DNA of 64,000 nt from JAKACA01 sp050008715 (GCA_050008715.1 JBEKMC010000002.1:1-64000); one strand, 5' to 3'. Positions 1-8,673 are shown, counted from the first letter of the stretch. Numbers and translations are program-made. The notes: generated by a model from the letters alone, not told the origin.

Positions 1-441
1 GCCGGAATCAGCCGCACCGCTGTGCGACGAGCCCATGACGGACATCGACCCGGCCAAGGCTGCCGAAGAGGGGAACGCCGCCAACATGTAGAGCATGGCG
101 ACGACCATCGCCAGGTGCGTGACGTAGTGGGATACGTGATGCAAATGGTCCTCGTCCCATCCACGCACGCCCCATCGCCGCACGAAGTGGACGATCTGGC
201 CGGCGAACCAGACTGCGATGGCGGCAAAGACGATCTCCCACACGCCGGGCGAGAACGAGCGAAGCGACGACCGGAGCATGCCTGCCATCGCCACGCCCAT
301 GGCGACGTGCGCCACGTCCACGTCGACGTGAGTCGCCCGTCGCCACAACCTGACAACCGCGAGACGGCCGACGCAGTATGCAGCCGTCATGAGCATCACG
401 GCTGCGAGAGCGTCGACGAGCCACGTCGGGCGCATGCTCAT
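1..441 (-). CDS. DUF5134 family membrane protein (3' end cut by window edge)
   Basis: The reverse strand from the ATG at 441 reads through the left edge without a stop, so only the first 147 residues are seen. They include hydrophobic helices near residues 8-25, 42-55 and 60-80, and a histidine-rich stretch (DEDHLHHVSHYVTHL, about residues 100-114) next to a methionine-rich helix. This matches my memory of the actinobacterial DUF5134 family, whose function is unknown. The start overlaps the stop of the upstream gene as ATGA, so the two genes are very likely one transcript and translationally coupled. The His/Met-rich membrane pattern would suit metal binding, but that is inference. Confidence 0.75.
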   Translation of the reverse strand, partial: MSMRPTWLVDALAAVMLMTAAYCVGRLAVVRLWRRATHVDVDVAHVAMGVAMAGMLRSSLRSFSPGVWEIVFAAIAVWFAGQIVHFVRRWGVRGWDEDHLHHVSHYVTHLAMVVAMLYMLAAFPSSAALAGSMSVMGSSHSGAADSG

Positions 442-1445
442 GCCGGCCTGCTCGCGGGCATCGCCGCCGGCTGACGGGACGCCGGGCGCCTCGGTCGCAG
501 CGGCCAGTAGGCGGCTACGAGCAACACGAGCACCGGCCCGCTGCTCGGGTCCGTCGCCGGCCCCGAGAAGACGCCACCGAACGCTTCACCGACGATCCAG
601 ATGAACCCGGCCGCGACGACGGCGAGCACGAGCGCCGCCCGTCGGAGTGCGCTCGGCATGAAGACACCGAGGCCGATCATCGTGAAGACGACAGCCAGGA
701 TGATCGCCACCTCGTCACCGCGCCCTGCCACCGCCCTCGCGACTGTGCGGTCGACGGCCGTCAGCCAGGAGGGCTGACCGACCGCCATCGCCGTGACGAC
801 CTGACGCACACTCTGTGGTCGCCGGTTCGCCGGTGAAAGGCAGAGGGCGCCGAGCCCCAGCCAGAATGTGAGCCAGATGAGCTTGGCGGGCACCACTCCG
901 AGCGGGCGGGCTGCCACCATGTCCGCCTCCGCCTTTGGCTGACCACCTGGGAGCGGCCACAGCAGGACGGCCAGCAGGGCGTAGACCACGACGGCTCCGG
1001 GCGCACCCGTGAGGACGTTGGCGGACCCGTGCAAGAGCTCGCCGAAACCCTCGCCGATCCACCACACACCGAACGACCACGCGATCGACAGGGCGAGGGC
1101 CGCTCTCACGGTCGGCCTCCATGCGATCCCCACCGCGATCAGCAGCTGTATGCCGGCGAAGGCGACGCCGGCGAGCATCGAGTGCCGCGACATCTCCCGT
1201 GCCGACCAGGTGATGGCGTCGGCGACGGCGGCGGGGTTGCCGGAGGCGAACGGTGCGATCATCCGGGAACCGAAGGCGGGGGTGAACATGAAGGGCTGCA
1301 GCTGCAATACGCCGTCGAACAACCAGAGGGCGGCGAGCGACAGTTGCAGGACGCGCCGGAAGTCGGGGACGCACCAGGGCTCCACGCGGGGGACCACGCG
1401 CCGGAGCGACCCGCCGGTGACGCCGGCAACCGTCCCCGCGCTCAA
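438..1445 (-). CDS. Polytopic membrane protein with internal two-fold repeat, DUF5134 partner
   Basis: This 335-residue protein has roughly eight hydrophobic segments. The first half contains LWLFDGVLQLQPFMF and a GEGFGELLHG motif followed by GAPGA. The second half repeats the theme with FIWIVGEAFGGVFSG followed by TDPSSGP, so the protein looks like an internal duplication. The same layout (LWVFDGILQ, GEVFGGLF, TDPNSMIP) occurs in the membrane part of the 8674-10674 protein, so the two are paralogous. The start is TTG, preceded by a GGGGAGGAC Shine-Dalgarno stretch. Its 3' end overlaps the DUF5134 gene by ATGA. No enzymatic motif is visible; function unknown. Confidence 0.8.
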   Translation of the reverse strand: MSAGTVAGVTGGSLRRVVPRVEPWCVPDFRRVLQLSLAALWLFDGVLQLQPFMFTPAFGSRMIAPFASGNPAAVADAITWSAREMSRHSMLAGVAFAGIQLLIAVGIAWRPTVRAALALSIAWSFGVWWIGEGFGELLHGSANVLTGAPGAVVVYALLAVLLWPLPGGQPKAEADMVAARPLGVVPAKLIWLTFWLGLGALCLSPANRRPQSVRQVVTAMAVGQPSWLTAVDRTVARAVAGRGDEVAIILAVVFTMIGLGVFMPSALRRAALVLAVVAAGFIWIVGEAFGGVFSGPATDPSSGPVLVLLVAAYWPLRPRRPASRQPAAMPASRPA

Positions 1446-1482
1446 GGTCGTACCGTCCTCCCCACTGCGATCACCCGCTCGT

Positions 1483-1488
1483 AACTTA
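1483..1488 (-). promoter_or_regulatory. -10-like element TAAGTT for the membrane protein operon
   Basis: The reverse strand reads TAAGTT about 37 bases before the TTG start of the 438-1445 gene. It would give a leader of about 30 bases that contains the Shine-Dalgarno stretch. No clear -35 hexamer is seen. Confidence 0.35.
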
Positions 1489-1533
1489 CCCAGCGCTCGC
1501 GGGATCCGCCGACCGCCAGCCGGCGTCGGTGGT

Positions 1534-3312
1534 TCAGATCTCCGACGCCCCGGCGCGCAGGACCGTCTTCAGGAGCTTGCCGGAGGCGTTTCTCGGGAGG
1601 GGGTCGGCGGAGATCCTGACGTAGGCGGGAACCTTGAAGTCCGCCAGCGTCTGTGCAACGAATGCTCGCAGCTCGTCGGCTGTGGCCGACTCGCCGTCTT
1701 CGAAGCGCACGATCGCCATCACCTCCTCGCCGAGGGAGGGGTGCGGCACACCGACGACGGCGACCTCGGCAACCGCAGGATGCTCGACGAGCCGGTTCTC
1801 GATCTCGATGCAATAGACGTTCTCGCCACCACGGATGATCATGTCCTTGGCCCGGTCTGTGACGTAGAGGAACCCGTCCTCGTCGAGGTGACCGAGATCC
1901 CCGGTGCGCAACCAGCCGTTCTGGAGGACGGCGGACGTCTCGGCCGGCTTGTTCCAGTACGCCGCCATGAGGATCGGCCCGCGCACGCAGATCTCGCCGG
2001 CCGTCCCGAGCGGTAGTGACACAGCGGTGTCGAGATCGGACGTCGGTGTCATCGGGTCGACGACCTTCAGCTCGACGACGGGCATGGCGCGACCGACCGA
2101 GTCGGGGCGCTCTCGGGCATCGGCTCCTGTGTTCACCGTGGCGACCGAGCTCGTCTCCGTGAGGCCATAGGCGTTGCCGATCGAGCTGACGTTCGGGAAC
2201 GTCTCACGGACCATACGCTGCAGCTCGCCGGCAGAAGGAGAGCCCCCGTAGGCGATCGACTTCACCGACGAGAGGTCGTACTCGTGGCGGCGGGGGTCGT
2301 CAGCGACCCGCCAGATCATGGTTGGCACGGCAGACCAGATCGACACGCGCTCTCGCTCGATCGTCGCCATGACGGCTTCGGGATCGAAACGGCCGGGCGG
2401 GATGACGAGCCGCATCCCGGCTGCGAAAGCGACGACCAGGTTCGAGTGACAACCGGAGACGTGGAACAGGGGCGACGTCAACATCCCGACCGTCTGGCCG
2501 GCGCCGGTCAGCGGCAGGATCGAGTCACCCTCGCCTGAGGCCGCTGCGACCATGGCCCCCTTTGCGCCGATGAAGAATGTGTTCTGCAGGTTCGCAATCA
2601 TGCTGCGGTGCGTCGACACGGCGCCCTTCGGACGACCGGTCGTGCCGCTCGTGTAGAAGATGACCGCAGGGTCGTCCTCTGTGATCGCCCGTTCCCAAGG
2701 GTCGGCTCCGTCGCCGTCCGAGCCGGCAGGGGTGTCGGGTGGGAAGAGGTCCGAAGCGGGCCTCAGCTGGACGCTGCCGCCTGGCGCGGTCACCTCCGAG
2801 GGGTCCGCCCCGACGAGGTAGACGACGCGCAGCGCCGCCAAGTCGCCGAGCTGGCCGGCGATCCGCTCGTAACGCCCGCGGTCGGCCACGAGCACCGCCG
2901 CGCCGCTGTCCTGCAGCCCGTACAGGATCTCGTCGGCTTTCCACCAGCCGTTCAGCCCGACGAGCACGGCCCCCATCGATACCGACGACCAGAACGTGAG
3001 ACACCACTCAGGGCAGTTGGCGGCGAGCATCGCCACACGATCTCCCGGCGAGATACGGCCAGGGCCGGAGGCGAGCTGGCGGGAGCCGGCGCGGGCAAGA
3101 GTGACAAAAGACGGGAAGCTGATCCGGCGGTCGCCGTAGACGAGAAACGTCTCGTCATCCCCACGGCTCCCCGCCGACACGGCGATCTCGCGAAGCGATC
3201 CCAGCCGGTGGCGGTACACGTTCATCTCGACACCGCCGACGAGATCTCGGCCAATCTCGAACATCCCGCCCGGCCCGGTCAGCTGGTCCTCGACGAGCTG
3301 TGCGTGAGTCAT
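1534..3312 (-). CDS. AMP-dependent acyl-CoA synthetase / ligase
   Basis: Class I adenylate-forming enzyme that activates a carboxylic acid to acyl-AMP and then acyl-CoA, releasing PPi. At 592 residues it is the usual length. The phosphate-binding loop TSGTTGRPKG lies near residue 220, the YGLTETSS motif near 365, the GWLRTGDLG hinge region near 470, and the C-terminal catalytic lysine motif PRNASGKLLK near 575. The acid substrate cannot be told from sequence. I chose the ATG at 3312, although GTG at 3327 is in frame. A 15-codon open frame with its own -10 element ends in an ATGA overlap with this ATG. The next genes downstream (P450, aldo/keto reductase) suggest lipid or xenobiotic acid catabolism. 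Confidence 0.9.
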   Translation of the reverse strand: MTHAQLVEDQLTGPGGMFEIGRDLVGGVEMNVYRHRLGSLREIAVSAGSRGDDETFLVYGDRRISFPSFVTLARAGSRQLASGPGRISPGDRVAMLAANCPEWCLTFWSSVSMGAVLVGLNGWWKADEILYGLQDSGAAVLVADRGRYERIAGQLGDLAALRVVYLVGADPSEVTAPGGSVQLRPASDLFPPDTPAGSDGDGADPWERAITEDDPAVIFYTSGTTGRPKGAVSTHRSMIANLQNTFFIGAKGAMVAAASGEGDSILPLTGAGQTVGMLTSPLFHVSGCHSNLVVAFAAGMRLVIPPGRFDPEAVMATIERERVSIWSAVPTMIWRVADDPRRHEYDLSSVKSIAYGGSPSAGELQRMVRETFPNVSSIGNAYGLTETSSVATVNTGADARERPDSVGRAMPVVELKVVDPMTPTSDLDTAVSLPLGTAGEICVRGPILMAAYWNKPAETSAVLQNGWLRTGDLGHLDEDGFLYVTDRAKDMIIRGGENVYCIEIENRLVEHPAVAEVAVVGVPHPSLGEEVMAIVRFEDGESATADELRAFVAQTLADFKVPAYVRISADPLPRNASGKLLKTVLRAGASEI

Positions 3313-3356
3313 GACCGGGGAAACCACTTCGCGTCGAGCTGCTCGTGCGGCGTCAT
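3309..3356 (-). CDS. Candidate 15-residue leaderless leader ORF before acyl-CoA synthetase
   Basis: The reverse strand has TACAGT at 3365-3370, eight bases, then ATG and 15 sense codons (MTPHEQLDAKWFPRS). It stops with TGA inside the ATG of the synthetase (ATGA overlap). The synthetase itself has no visible Shine-Dalgarno sequence, so coupling through this short frame would explain its translation. High-GC DNA makes open frames cheap, so chance remains possible. Confidence 0.35.
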   Translation of the reverse strand: MTPHEQLDAKWFPRS

Positions 3357-3364
3357 GGGGCGGG

Positions 3365-3370
3365 ACTGTA
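3365..3370 (-). promoter_or_regulatory. -10-like element TACAGT
   Basis: TAnnnT hexamer eight bases before the ATG of the 15-codon leader frame and 52 bases before the synthetase ATG. It matches the spacing seen at other apparent leaderless starts in this window. Confidence 0.4.
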
Positions 3371-3448
3371 CCCGCGACCGCGCGTCAACAGGCCCTCCTG
3401 CGCCTCACCTACGCCGGCTGGGGCGTGCGCCGGCCGAGCCCGGGACGG

Positions 3449-4333
3449 CTAGATGCGTTCGAGGGCGCCGCCGTCGAACAGGGGTTGCATCCCCAGTCGT
3501 TCGGCGTCGTCGGCCAGCTCGACGTCCGTCGGCGCACCGAAGGCTGTGCGCGAGGCGGCGGCCGTCAGGATCGGGCGCAGCAAACGGGCATCGCTCGAAG
3601 TGTTGAGGAAGAGTTGCTCGTGCGACAACACATATCGCACCGCACGGCCGAGGGCTGCCTCGTCCTCGGTTGGCTTGTACCAGCTGAACCGAGGGCCGGC
3701 GTCCTCGTCAATCCAGCGCCGGCGAGCGACGGACTTGATCGTCTGGACGGCGACGCCGCTCTCGGCGCACCGCTCGAGCAACGCCTCCACATCCCGGCGG
3801 TAGCCCTCGTCCCGCAGCAGCACGAAGTTGTACGGCAAGAGGACGGAAGCGAAATCGGCTCGCTCGAGGCTCCGCAGGTGCATTGCGGCGATGCGCAGCC
3901 CGTGTCCGGTAACGCCGACATTGCGGGCGAGTCCCTCGTCCCGAGCCCGCATGAGCGCCTCCACCGCACCCCCGGGCGCGTGCGCCGTCTGCCACTCGTC
4001 TTCCTCGACGAGGTTGTGTAGCTGGACGAGATCGACATGGTCCACACCGAGCCGCTCGAGCGATCGTTCGAGACTGGCTCGCGCGGCGCCCCCCGTGCGG
4101 TCCCCTGTCTTCGTGGCGAGGAAGAAGTCGGAGCGGTGCTGCGCCATCCACGGCGCCAATCGCAGCTCGGAATCGCCGTAGTCGGCGGCGGTGTCGATGT
4201 GGTTGACCCCGGACTCGAGCAGCGTCGGCAACAGCTCGTCGGCACTCTCCTGCCCCATGGAACCGAGGGCGGCTGCTCCGAAGATGACGCGGCTGCTGTC
4301 GTGGCCCGTCCGGCCGAAGGGTGCGGTCTCGAT
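3449..4333 (-). CDS. Aldo/keto reductase with apparent ATC start
   Basis: NADPH-dependent oxidoreductase of the aldo/keto reductase fold. The catalytic tetrad is visible: Asp and Tyr in HIDTAADYGDSE, Lys in ATKTGDR and His in VQLHNL. The usual first strand (ETAPFGRTGHDSSRVIFGAA) is encoded upstream of the first in-frame ATG (4258) without any ATG, GTG or TTG. An in-frame TAA lies just before it. Where relatives have Met there is ATC at 4331-4333, exactly six bases after TAACCT (4340-4345), the spacing used by other leaderless genes here. So the start is either ATC, or an ATG changed by mutation or sequencing error. Starting at ATG 4258 would remove the first beta strand. Confidence 0.85.
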   Translation of the reverse strand: METAPFGRTGHDSSRVIFGAAALGSMGQESADELLPTLLESGVNHIDTAADYGDSELRLAPWMAQHRSDFFLATKTGDRTGGAARASLERSLERLGVDHVDLVQLHNLVEEDEWQTAHAPGGAVEALMRARDEGLARNVGVTGHGLRIAAMHLRSLERADFASVLLPYNFVLLRDEGYRRDVEALLERCAESGVAVQTIKSVARRRWIDEDAGPRFSWYKPTEDEAALGRAVRYVLSHEQLFLNTSSDARLLRPILTAAASRTAFGAPTDVELADDAERLGMQPLFDGGALERI

Positions 4334-4339
4334 GCGACA

Positions 4340-4345
4340 AGGTTA
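4340..4345 (-). promoter_or_regulatory. -10-like element TAACCT of the aldo/keto reductase
   Basis: TAACCT on the reverse strand, six bases before the ATC that aligns with the expected first codon. The identical hexamer and spacing precede the ATG of the HAD gene at 51014. Confidence 0.5.
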
Positions 4346-4476
4346 TCGGCCCGTCCGCACGGCGATGGTGTCACGTGCGCCGCCGCTCACCTCCGAGCGG
4401 CCGATGGCCCCCGCCAGCCCCAATCGACGACGCGCTCGTCGTGTCAGCGTGAGTGCCACTGGCCAGAGCCCGGTGG

Positions 4477-4482
4477 TAGGTT
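4477..4482 (+). promoter_or_regulatory. -10-like element TAGGTT of the P450-ferredoxin operon
   Basis: TAGGTT lies 29 bases before the P450 ATG and would give a leader of about 22 bases carrying the GAAGGGGG ribosome binding site. Confidence 0.35.
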
Positions 4483-4511
4483 CTCAGCAACCGTCCGAAG
4501 GGGGTCACGTC

Positions 4512-5717
4512 ATGGCGCGGCGGACAGCACCGGTCAACGACTGGGCACAGGACTTCGATGTGCTCGACGCGGGTTATATAGACGATCCGTTCACGGTCTG
4601 GGACGAGCTTCGTCAGACGTGCCCGATCGCCCACACCAACCGCCGGGGCTCGAACTGGTTGCCCACCCGGTACGCGGACGTCACGGCGATGGCACACGAC
4701 ATCGAGCGCTTCAGCTCGTCCGAGGTCGGCGTCATCCCGTTCGAGGGCGAGGAGCCCGAGGAGAACCTCCTGCCCTACGGGCTGCCGCCCATCTCTGTCG
4801 ACCCGCCCGTGCACAGCTGGACGCGGCGTCTGCTGCTCCCGTGGTTCTCGCACCGCCGGGTCGAGGGTTACGAGGCAATGACCCGGGAGCTCTGCAGCGG
4901 GCTCATCGACTCGTTCCTCGCCGGCGGTCATGCCGACGCCGCCGAGGACTACGCCCAGCAGATCCCGGTGCGCGTGATCGCTCATATCCTCGGCGTCCCG
5001 GCCGATCTCGCCGACATCTTCACCGGTTGGGTGCGGGACTTCCTCGAGTTCGCCGACGACGAGGAGCGCCGGATGAAGGCGGCGGAGGGCCTCTTCATGT
5101 ACTTCGTCGCCGAGGTGGAGAGCCGGCGCGCCAATCCCGGGACAGACCTGTTGAGCGAGCTGCTACGAGCGGAGAACGACGGTGCTCCCGTTGAGGAGAG
5201 CATCATCTTCGGCATGGCGATGCTCGTCCTCGTCGCCGGCGTGGACACCACCTGGAGCGCCATCGGGTCCTCGCTGTGGCACCTCGCCACGCACGAGGCC
5301 GACCGCAAGCGGCTCACAGCCGAGCCGGAGCTCATGCCGCTCGCCGTCGAGGAGCTGCTGCGTGCGTATGCGCCCGTCACGATGGCGCGGCTCGTCACGT
5401 CCGACGTCGAATTCAACGGGTGCCCGATGAAAGCAGGTGACAAGCTGCTGATGAACTTCCCGGCGGCGAACCGGGACCCGGCGATCTTCAAAGACGCCGA
5501 CAAGGTCATCCTCGACCGCCAGCACAACCGGCACGTCGCCTTCGGATCCGGCATCCATCGATGCGCCGGCTCGAACTTGGCTCGCATGGAGCTGAAGGTT
5601 GCGCTCGAGGAGTGGTTGAGGCGGATCCCGGAGTTTCGTCTTGCCGACGGCGCTGAGGTCCTCTGGGCCGGCGGCCAGGTGCGCGGTCCCCGAGTGCTGC
5701 CGGTCGTGTTCTCGTGA
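4512..5717 (+). CDS. Cytochrome P450
   Basis: Heme monooxygenase of 401 residues, soluble bacterial type. The I-helix oxygen-activating motif is AGVDTTWSAI (about residue 240), the K-helix ExxR is EELLR (about 283), and the heme loop FGSGIHRCAG carries the cysteine ligand at residue 351. The ATG at 4512 is preceded by a strong GAAGGGGG Shine-Dalgarno sequence; the longer open frame upstream has no such support. A TAGGTT -10-like hexamer lies at 4477-4482. The stop overlaps the ferredoxin start (GTGA), so the electron donor is made from the same transcript. No ferredoxin reductase is in the window. Substrate unknown. Confidence 0.95.
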   Translation: MARRTAPVNDWAQDFDVLDAGYIDDPFTVWDELRQTCPIAHTNRRGSNWLPTRYADVTAMAHDIERFSSSEVGVIPFEGEEPEENLLPYGLPPISVDPPVHSWTRRLLLPWFSHRRVEGYEAMTRELCSGLIDSFLAGGHADAAEDYAQQIPVRVIAHILGVPADLADIFTGWVRDFLEFADDEERRMKAAEGLFMYFVAEVESRRANPGTDLLSELLRAENDGAPVEESIIFGMAMLVLVAGVDTTWSAIGSSLWHLATHEADRKRLTAEPELMPLAVEELLRAYAPVTMARLVTSDVEFNGCPMKAGDKLLMNFPAANRDPAIFKDADKVILDRQHNRHVAFGSGIHRCAGSNLARMELKVALEEWLRRIPEFRLADGAEVLWAGGQVRGPRVLPVVFS

Positions 5718-5911
5718 AGGTCCAGGTCGATCCGGACAAGTGCCAGGGACACGCTCGCTGCTACGCCCTCGTGCCGGAGCTGTTCATCGTGGACGACTAC
5801 GGGATGAGCTCAGTGATCGGTGACGGCAATGTGCCGCCCGAGCTCGAGGACAAGGCTCACCTTGCCATCGCCAACTGCCCCGAGTACGCCATCGAGGAGC
5901 TGGCGGACTAA
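5714..5911 (+). CDS. 3Fe-4S ferredoxin, P450 partner
   Basis: A 65-residue ferredoxin. Cys10, Cys16 and Cys55 are present, with His at position 13 where four-iron ferredoxins carry the extra cysteine (CQGHARC). This is the standard pattern of single 3Fe-4S ferredoxins that feed electrons to actinobacterial P450s. The GTG start sits inside the P450 stop (GTGA), so translation is coupled and the two proteins are expected in matched amounts. Cytosolic electron carrier. Confidence 0.93.
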   Translation: MKVQVDPDKCQGHARCYALVPELFIVDDYGMSSVIGDGNVPPELEDKAHLAIANCPEYAIEELAD

Positions 5912-5986
5912 CAACCCGGGCGGAACGCCGGCGGCGGATACCTCCCACTCAACTTCGTGCACAGAGCGACCGGCGACCCCCCTGCC

Positions 5987-6033
5987 CGGTCGCCCTTCGC
6001 ACTCGGTTCGGGGCGCCCGGCCGGCGATCGGTC
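5987..6033. repeat. Intergenic 47-bp repeat, copy 1
   Basis: Starts CGGTCGCCCTTCGCACTCGG and continues through TTCGGGGCGCCC. A second copy at 6066-6112 differs at two positions. Diverged relatives lie at 35173-35195 (inverted) and 35212-35239. It sits in the convergent gap between the ferredoxin and the CtaG-like gene. The core GGGCGCCC is self-complementary. Confidence 0.8.
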
Positions 6034-6065
6034 GGTCGAGCCCTCGGTGCGACCCCGTCGGCGGT

Positions 6066-6112
6066 CGGTCGCCCTTCGCACTCGGTTCGGGGCGCCCCGC
6101 CGGCGATCAGTC
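6066..6112. repeat. Intergenic 47-bp repeat, copy 2
   Basis: Second copy, offset 79 bases from the first, with two mismatches. Its GGGGCGCCCC core is a perfect ten-base palindrome. The last bases overlap the stop codon of the CtaG-like gene. Apart from the two copies, the 199-base gap 5912-6110 holds nothing I can name. Confidence 0.8.
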
Positions 6113-7349
6113 AGGCGGTCGAGCCACCGACGCCGCCGTCCTCGTCCGGCGCGTAGTCGGGTACGACGAAGCGACTGGGGACGTTGCCGGTTCGCGCCAA
6201 CCAGGCGTACTCCCAGGCGGTCAGCTGCGACACGGGCACGTCGAGCCTCGAATTTGTCCCGCCGGCGTTGGCAGCCGCCGCTGCCCGCGCCGCAATCGAA
6301 GCCGGCGAGAGCGAGCCCGCCGGTAGCCCGGAGACGCCCGGGCGCACTCCGTCGGCACGGGACCGCCCACGCCGAGGTCCGAGCTCCCGGTCAGACGCGC
6401 TGAGCTCGTCGACCCCGTTCAGCCGGCCAGCGGCCTCGTGGCCGCCCCAGGCTGCACCTTCGCCGTCGCCCTGCCTGTCTGAGTCTGTCGAAGCGACGCC
6501 CACGAGCGAGAGGGAACCGCCGCCTCGCGCATCGCTCCGTACGGCCACTCGCTGCTCGGAGTGCATCCATTGCAAGTAGATGGGTACGAACGCCCCGAGG
6601 GTGACGACTTCGGTGGCAGCCCACAAGATCCCGCCGCCCGTCCTCGAGCTCCCGAGCGTGTACATCGAAGCGAGCGGCTTGTGACTGTTGAGGATCGCCA
6701 CGCCCAGGAACGCTTCGACACCCGATCCGAGCAGGATGTTCAGCATCCGAGCCGGGTAGCTCATCCTCCAATGGATGATCGGGTCGATCCCGACCATCGG
6801 CCACCAGAACAGCGTCGCGCCGAAGAGGAAACCGACGTTGATGAGGTCCATCAGCCACATGTGCAACATCGCGTAGTTGAGGATCGGCGTGAGGAAGAAC
6901 ACGAACATGGCGCCGTAGTAGAGGGCCCATGCGACGATCGGATGGCTGATCGCTGCAAACGGCGCCGAGCGCAGGACCGACAACCAGCGCTGCTTCAGTC
7001 GACGACTGCCCGTCTGGAGCAGGAGCGTCGACGGCGCACCCAGGGCGAGCAGCGGCGGCCCGACGACCATGAGCAGCAGGTGCTGTATCACGTGCGCCTG
7101 GAAGTACGTGCCCGTCATGGCTGCGACGGGGGACTGCAGGGCAAGATCGATCGCCACGAGCCCGGTCATGAACGACGCCGTGCGCCAGCCGCTCCACCGG
7201 CGTCCACGGGCGGCGAGGCGCCAGTCGGCCCGCAGGTACCAGACAGCGATGGCGACGAGCACGGCTGCGACGCACACGGGGAATGCGGTGAACTCCCACT
7301 GCGTGAGGGCGTTGTGCACGGAGAAGCCGACATGGGCCATTCCAGGCAT
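6111..7349 (-). CDS. ctaG: Cytochrome c oxidase assembly protein, CtaG/caa3 type
   Basis: Polytopic membrane protein of 412 residues. The first ~270 form the caa3-type CtaG domain: seven or so helices, with histidines in the conserved places (QAHVIQHLLLM near residue 87, HMWLMDLI near 160, NSHKPLAS near 222). Known members help metallate the CuA/CuB sites of heme-copper oxidases. The last ~140 residues are a low-complexity, probably cytoplasmic tail rich in Ala, Gly, Ser and Arg, ending in an acidic stretch, which is longer than usual. The ATG at 7349 follows AACACT by six bases, a possible leaderless start. It follows two genes of the same orientation that also look respiratory or copper-related. 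Confidence 0.85.
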   Translation of the reverse strand: MPGMAHVGFSVHNALTQWEFTAFPVCVAAVLVAIAVWYLRADWRLAARGRRWSGWRTASFMTGLVAIDLALQSPVAAMTGTYFQAHVIQHLLLMVVGPPLLALGAPSTLLLQTGSRRLKQRWLSVLRSAPFAAISHPIVAWALYYGAMFVFFLTPILNYAMLHMWLMDLINVGFLFGATLFWWPMVGIDPIIHWRMSYPARMLNILLGSGVEAFLGVAILNSHKPLASMYTLGSSRTGGGILWAATEVVTLGAFVPIYLQWMHSEQRVAVRSDARGGGSLSLVGVASTDSDRQGDGEGAAWGGHEAAGRLNGVDELSASDRELGPRRGRSRADGVRPGVSGLPAGSLSPASIAARAAAAANAGGTNSRLDVPVSQLTAWEYAWLARTGNVPSRFVVPDYAPDEDGGVGGSTA

Positions 7350-7412
7350 GCGCCCAGTGTTCTACCGCCGGGCCGAAATGACAACCTCGGACCCTGTGCG
7401 GCCAGTCCGCAA

Positions 7413-8645
7413 TCAGGCAGGACGTGCCGAGACGGTCAGCTTCTGTTCGAGCGACCAGGAGCCCGCCGGGCCGAGCACGTAGACCATCACCGTCGAAGCT
7501 ACGACGGCCAGACTTTCGGTCGCGCCGCCGGCATCGAGGACGAGCGTCGTCGTGCCGGCGGGCAGCCCCGGCAGGGTGCCCCAACTCGCCCCGGACACCC
7601 CGAGCACTTCGGCCGTGAGCACGCCGTCGTGCGACATCAACAAGTAACACGAGCCGTCAGCGGCATCCCCCGTCGCTACCAGCCGCTGCGAGGGAGGCAC
7701 GTCGTAGACCGGCGACGACGTCCACGAGCCCGAGACACCCTGTGTCGAGCGGAAGACGCTGGCTGTGCCGTCGGCAGCGACTGCTTCGGCGAGTACCTCG
7801 AGGCGCGAAGCGTCCGTCCAGATTCGCAGGACCTCGGTGATCGTCGACGACCCGACGGTTGAGGTCGGTCCCGGTGCCCGGTGCCGCTGGCTGCCGTGTG
7901 CGGCGGGACCAGTCGGAACGGACGGCCCCACCTGCGTCCAGCTCGAGTCTGTGAGCTCGAAGATTCCGACGTGCGACGATCTTTGGCATCGCCCGCCTGC
8001 AATCGGCTGTCCGTTCGGGCCGAAGCTGACCGCCGTGAGGGCCGTCAGGGCGCAGGCCGTGCCTCCCGCTGCTGCCAGCGCCGCCCGGCCGGAGAGCGTT
8101 GACGTCGAGGCACCCCGGTCGTCACTCGAGACGATCGACGAGCCGTCTGTGCCGAGCAGCGCCAGCAGTCGCCCATCAGAGGACGCCGCCACGGCATCGG
8201 GGACGGGGGCAAGGCCGCTCGGGAGGATGCCGCTCGACCAGTGGACCCCCCCGTCTGGCGTGGTCGCCAGCGGCGAGAAACCCAACAGTCCGCTCGTTTC
8301 CACGCCCACGACGCCGCCGATCGAACCGAAGGAACCGGCGAGTCCCCCGTGGTCGTCCACGCCGGCGGGCGTCACGTCCGACCAAAGCGACGGTACCCCG
8401 CTCAGCACGAACAACCGCCAGCTCGGGCCGGTGGGGAAACCACCGGCACCCACCGGCACGATGGCCCACCCAAGCGCGCTGGAGAGGCCGCTGACGGAAG
8501 CGCTCGGCACGGTTGTGCCGATCCCCGTCGCCAGCGGGACCAGGAGCGCCTGCGACTGAGCGGCCGTCGGACCTCCGTTGCCGGGGCCGGCGTTGCAGGC
8601 GCACAGCAACAGAGCGCTCAGTATGAGCGCAAGGGACGCTCTCAT
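7413..8645 (-). CDS. Putative lipoprotein with beta-propeller-like repeats
   Basis: A 410-residue exported protein. The N-terminus has a short positive head, a hydrophobic core and the lipobox-like LLLCAC, with the lipid-carrying cysteine about residue 17. The rest is rich in Gly, Ser, Thr and Val with repeated SSDGR/TTPDGGVHWS-like strands that recall BNR/sialidase-type propeller repeats. No catalytic residues can be assigned. It lies between the membrane-SCO fusion upstream (28-base gap) and CtaG downstream (63-base gap), all on one strand, so it may be the extracytoplasmic member of that operon. Function unknown. Confidence 0.7.
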   Translation of the reverse strand: MRASLALILSALLLCACNAGPGNGGPTAAQSQALLVPLATGIGTTVPSASVSGLSSALGWAIVPVGAGGFPTGPSWRLFVLSGVPSLWSDVTPAGVDDHGGLAGSFGSIGGVVGVETSGLLGFSPLATTPDGGVHWSSGILPSGLAPVPDAVAASSDGRLLALLGTDGSSIVSSDDRGASTSTLSGRAALAAAGGTACALTALTAVSFGPNGQPIAGGRCQRSSHVGIFELTDSSWTQVGPSVPTGPAAHGSQRHRAPGPTSTVGSSTITEVLRIWTDASRLEVLAEAVAADGTASVFRSTQGVSGSWTSSPVYDVPPSQRLVATGDAADGSCYLLMSHDGVLTAEVLGVSGASWGTLPGLPAGTTTLVLDAGGATESLAVVASTVMVYVLGPAGSWSLEQKLTVSARPA

Positions 8646-8673
8646 GGTGGACGCCAGCTAGGTCTCAGCTACG

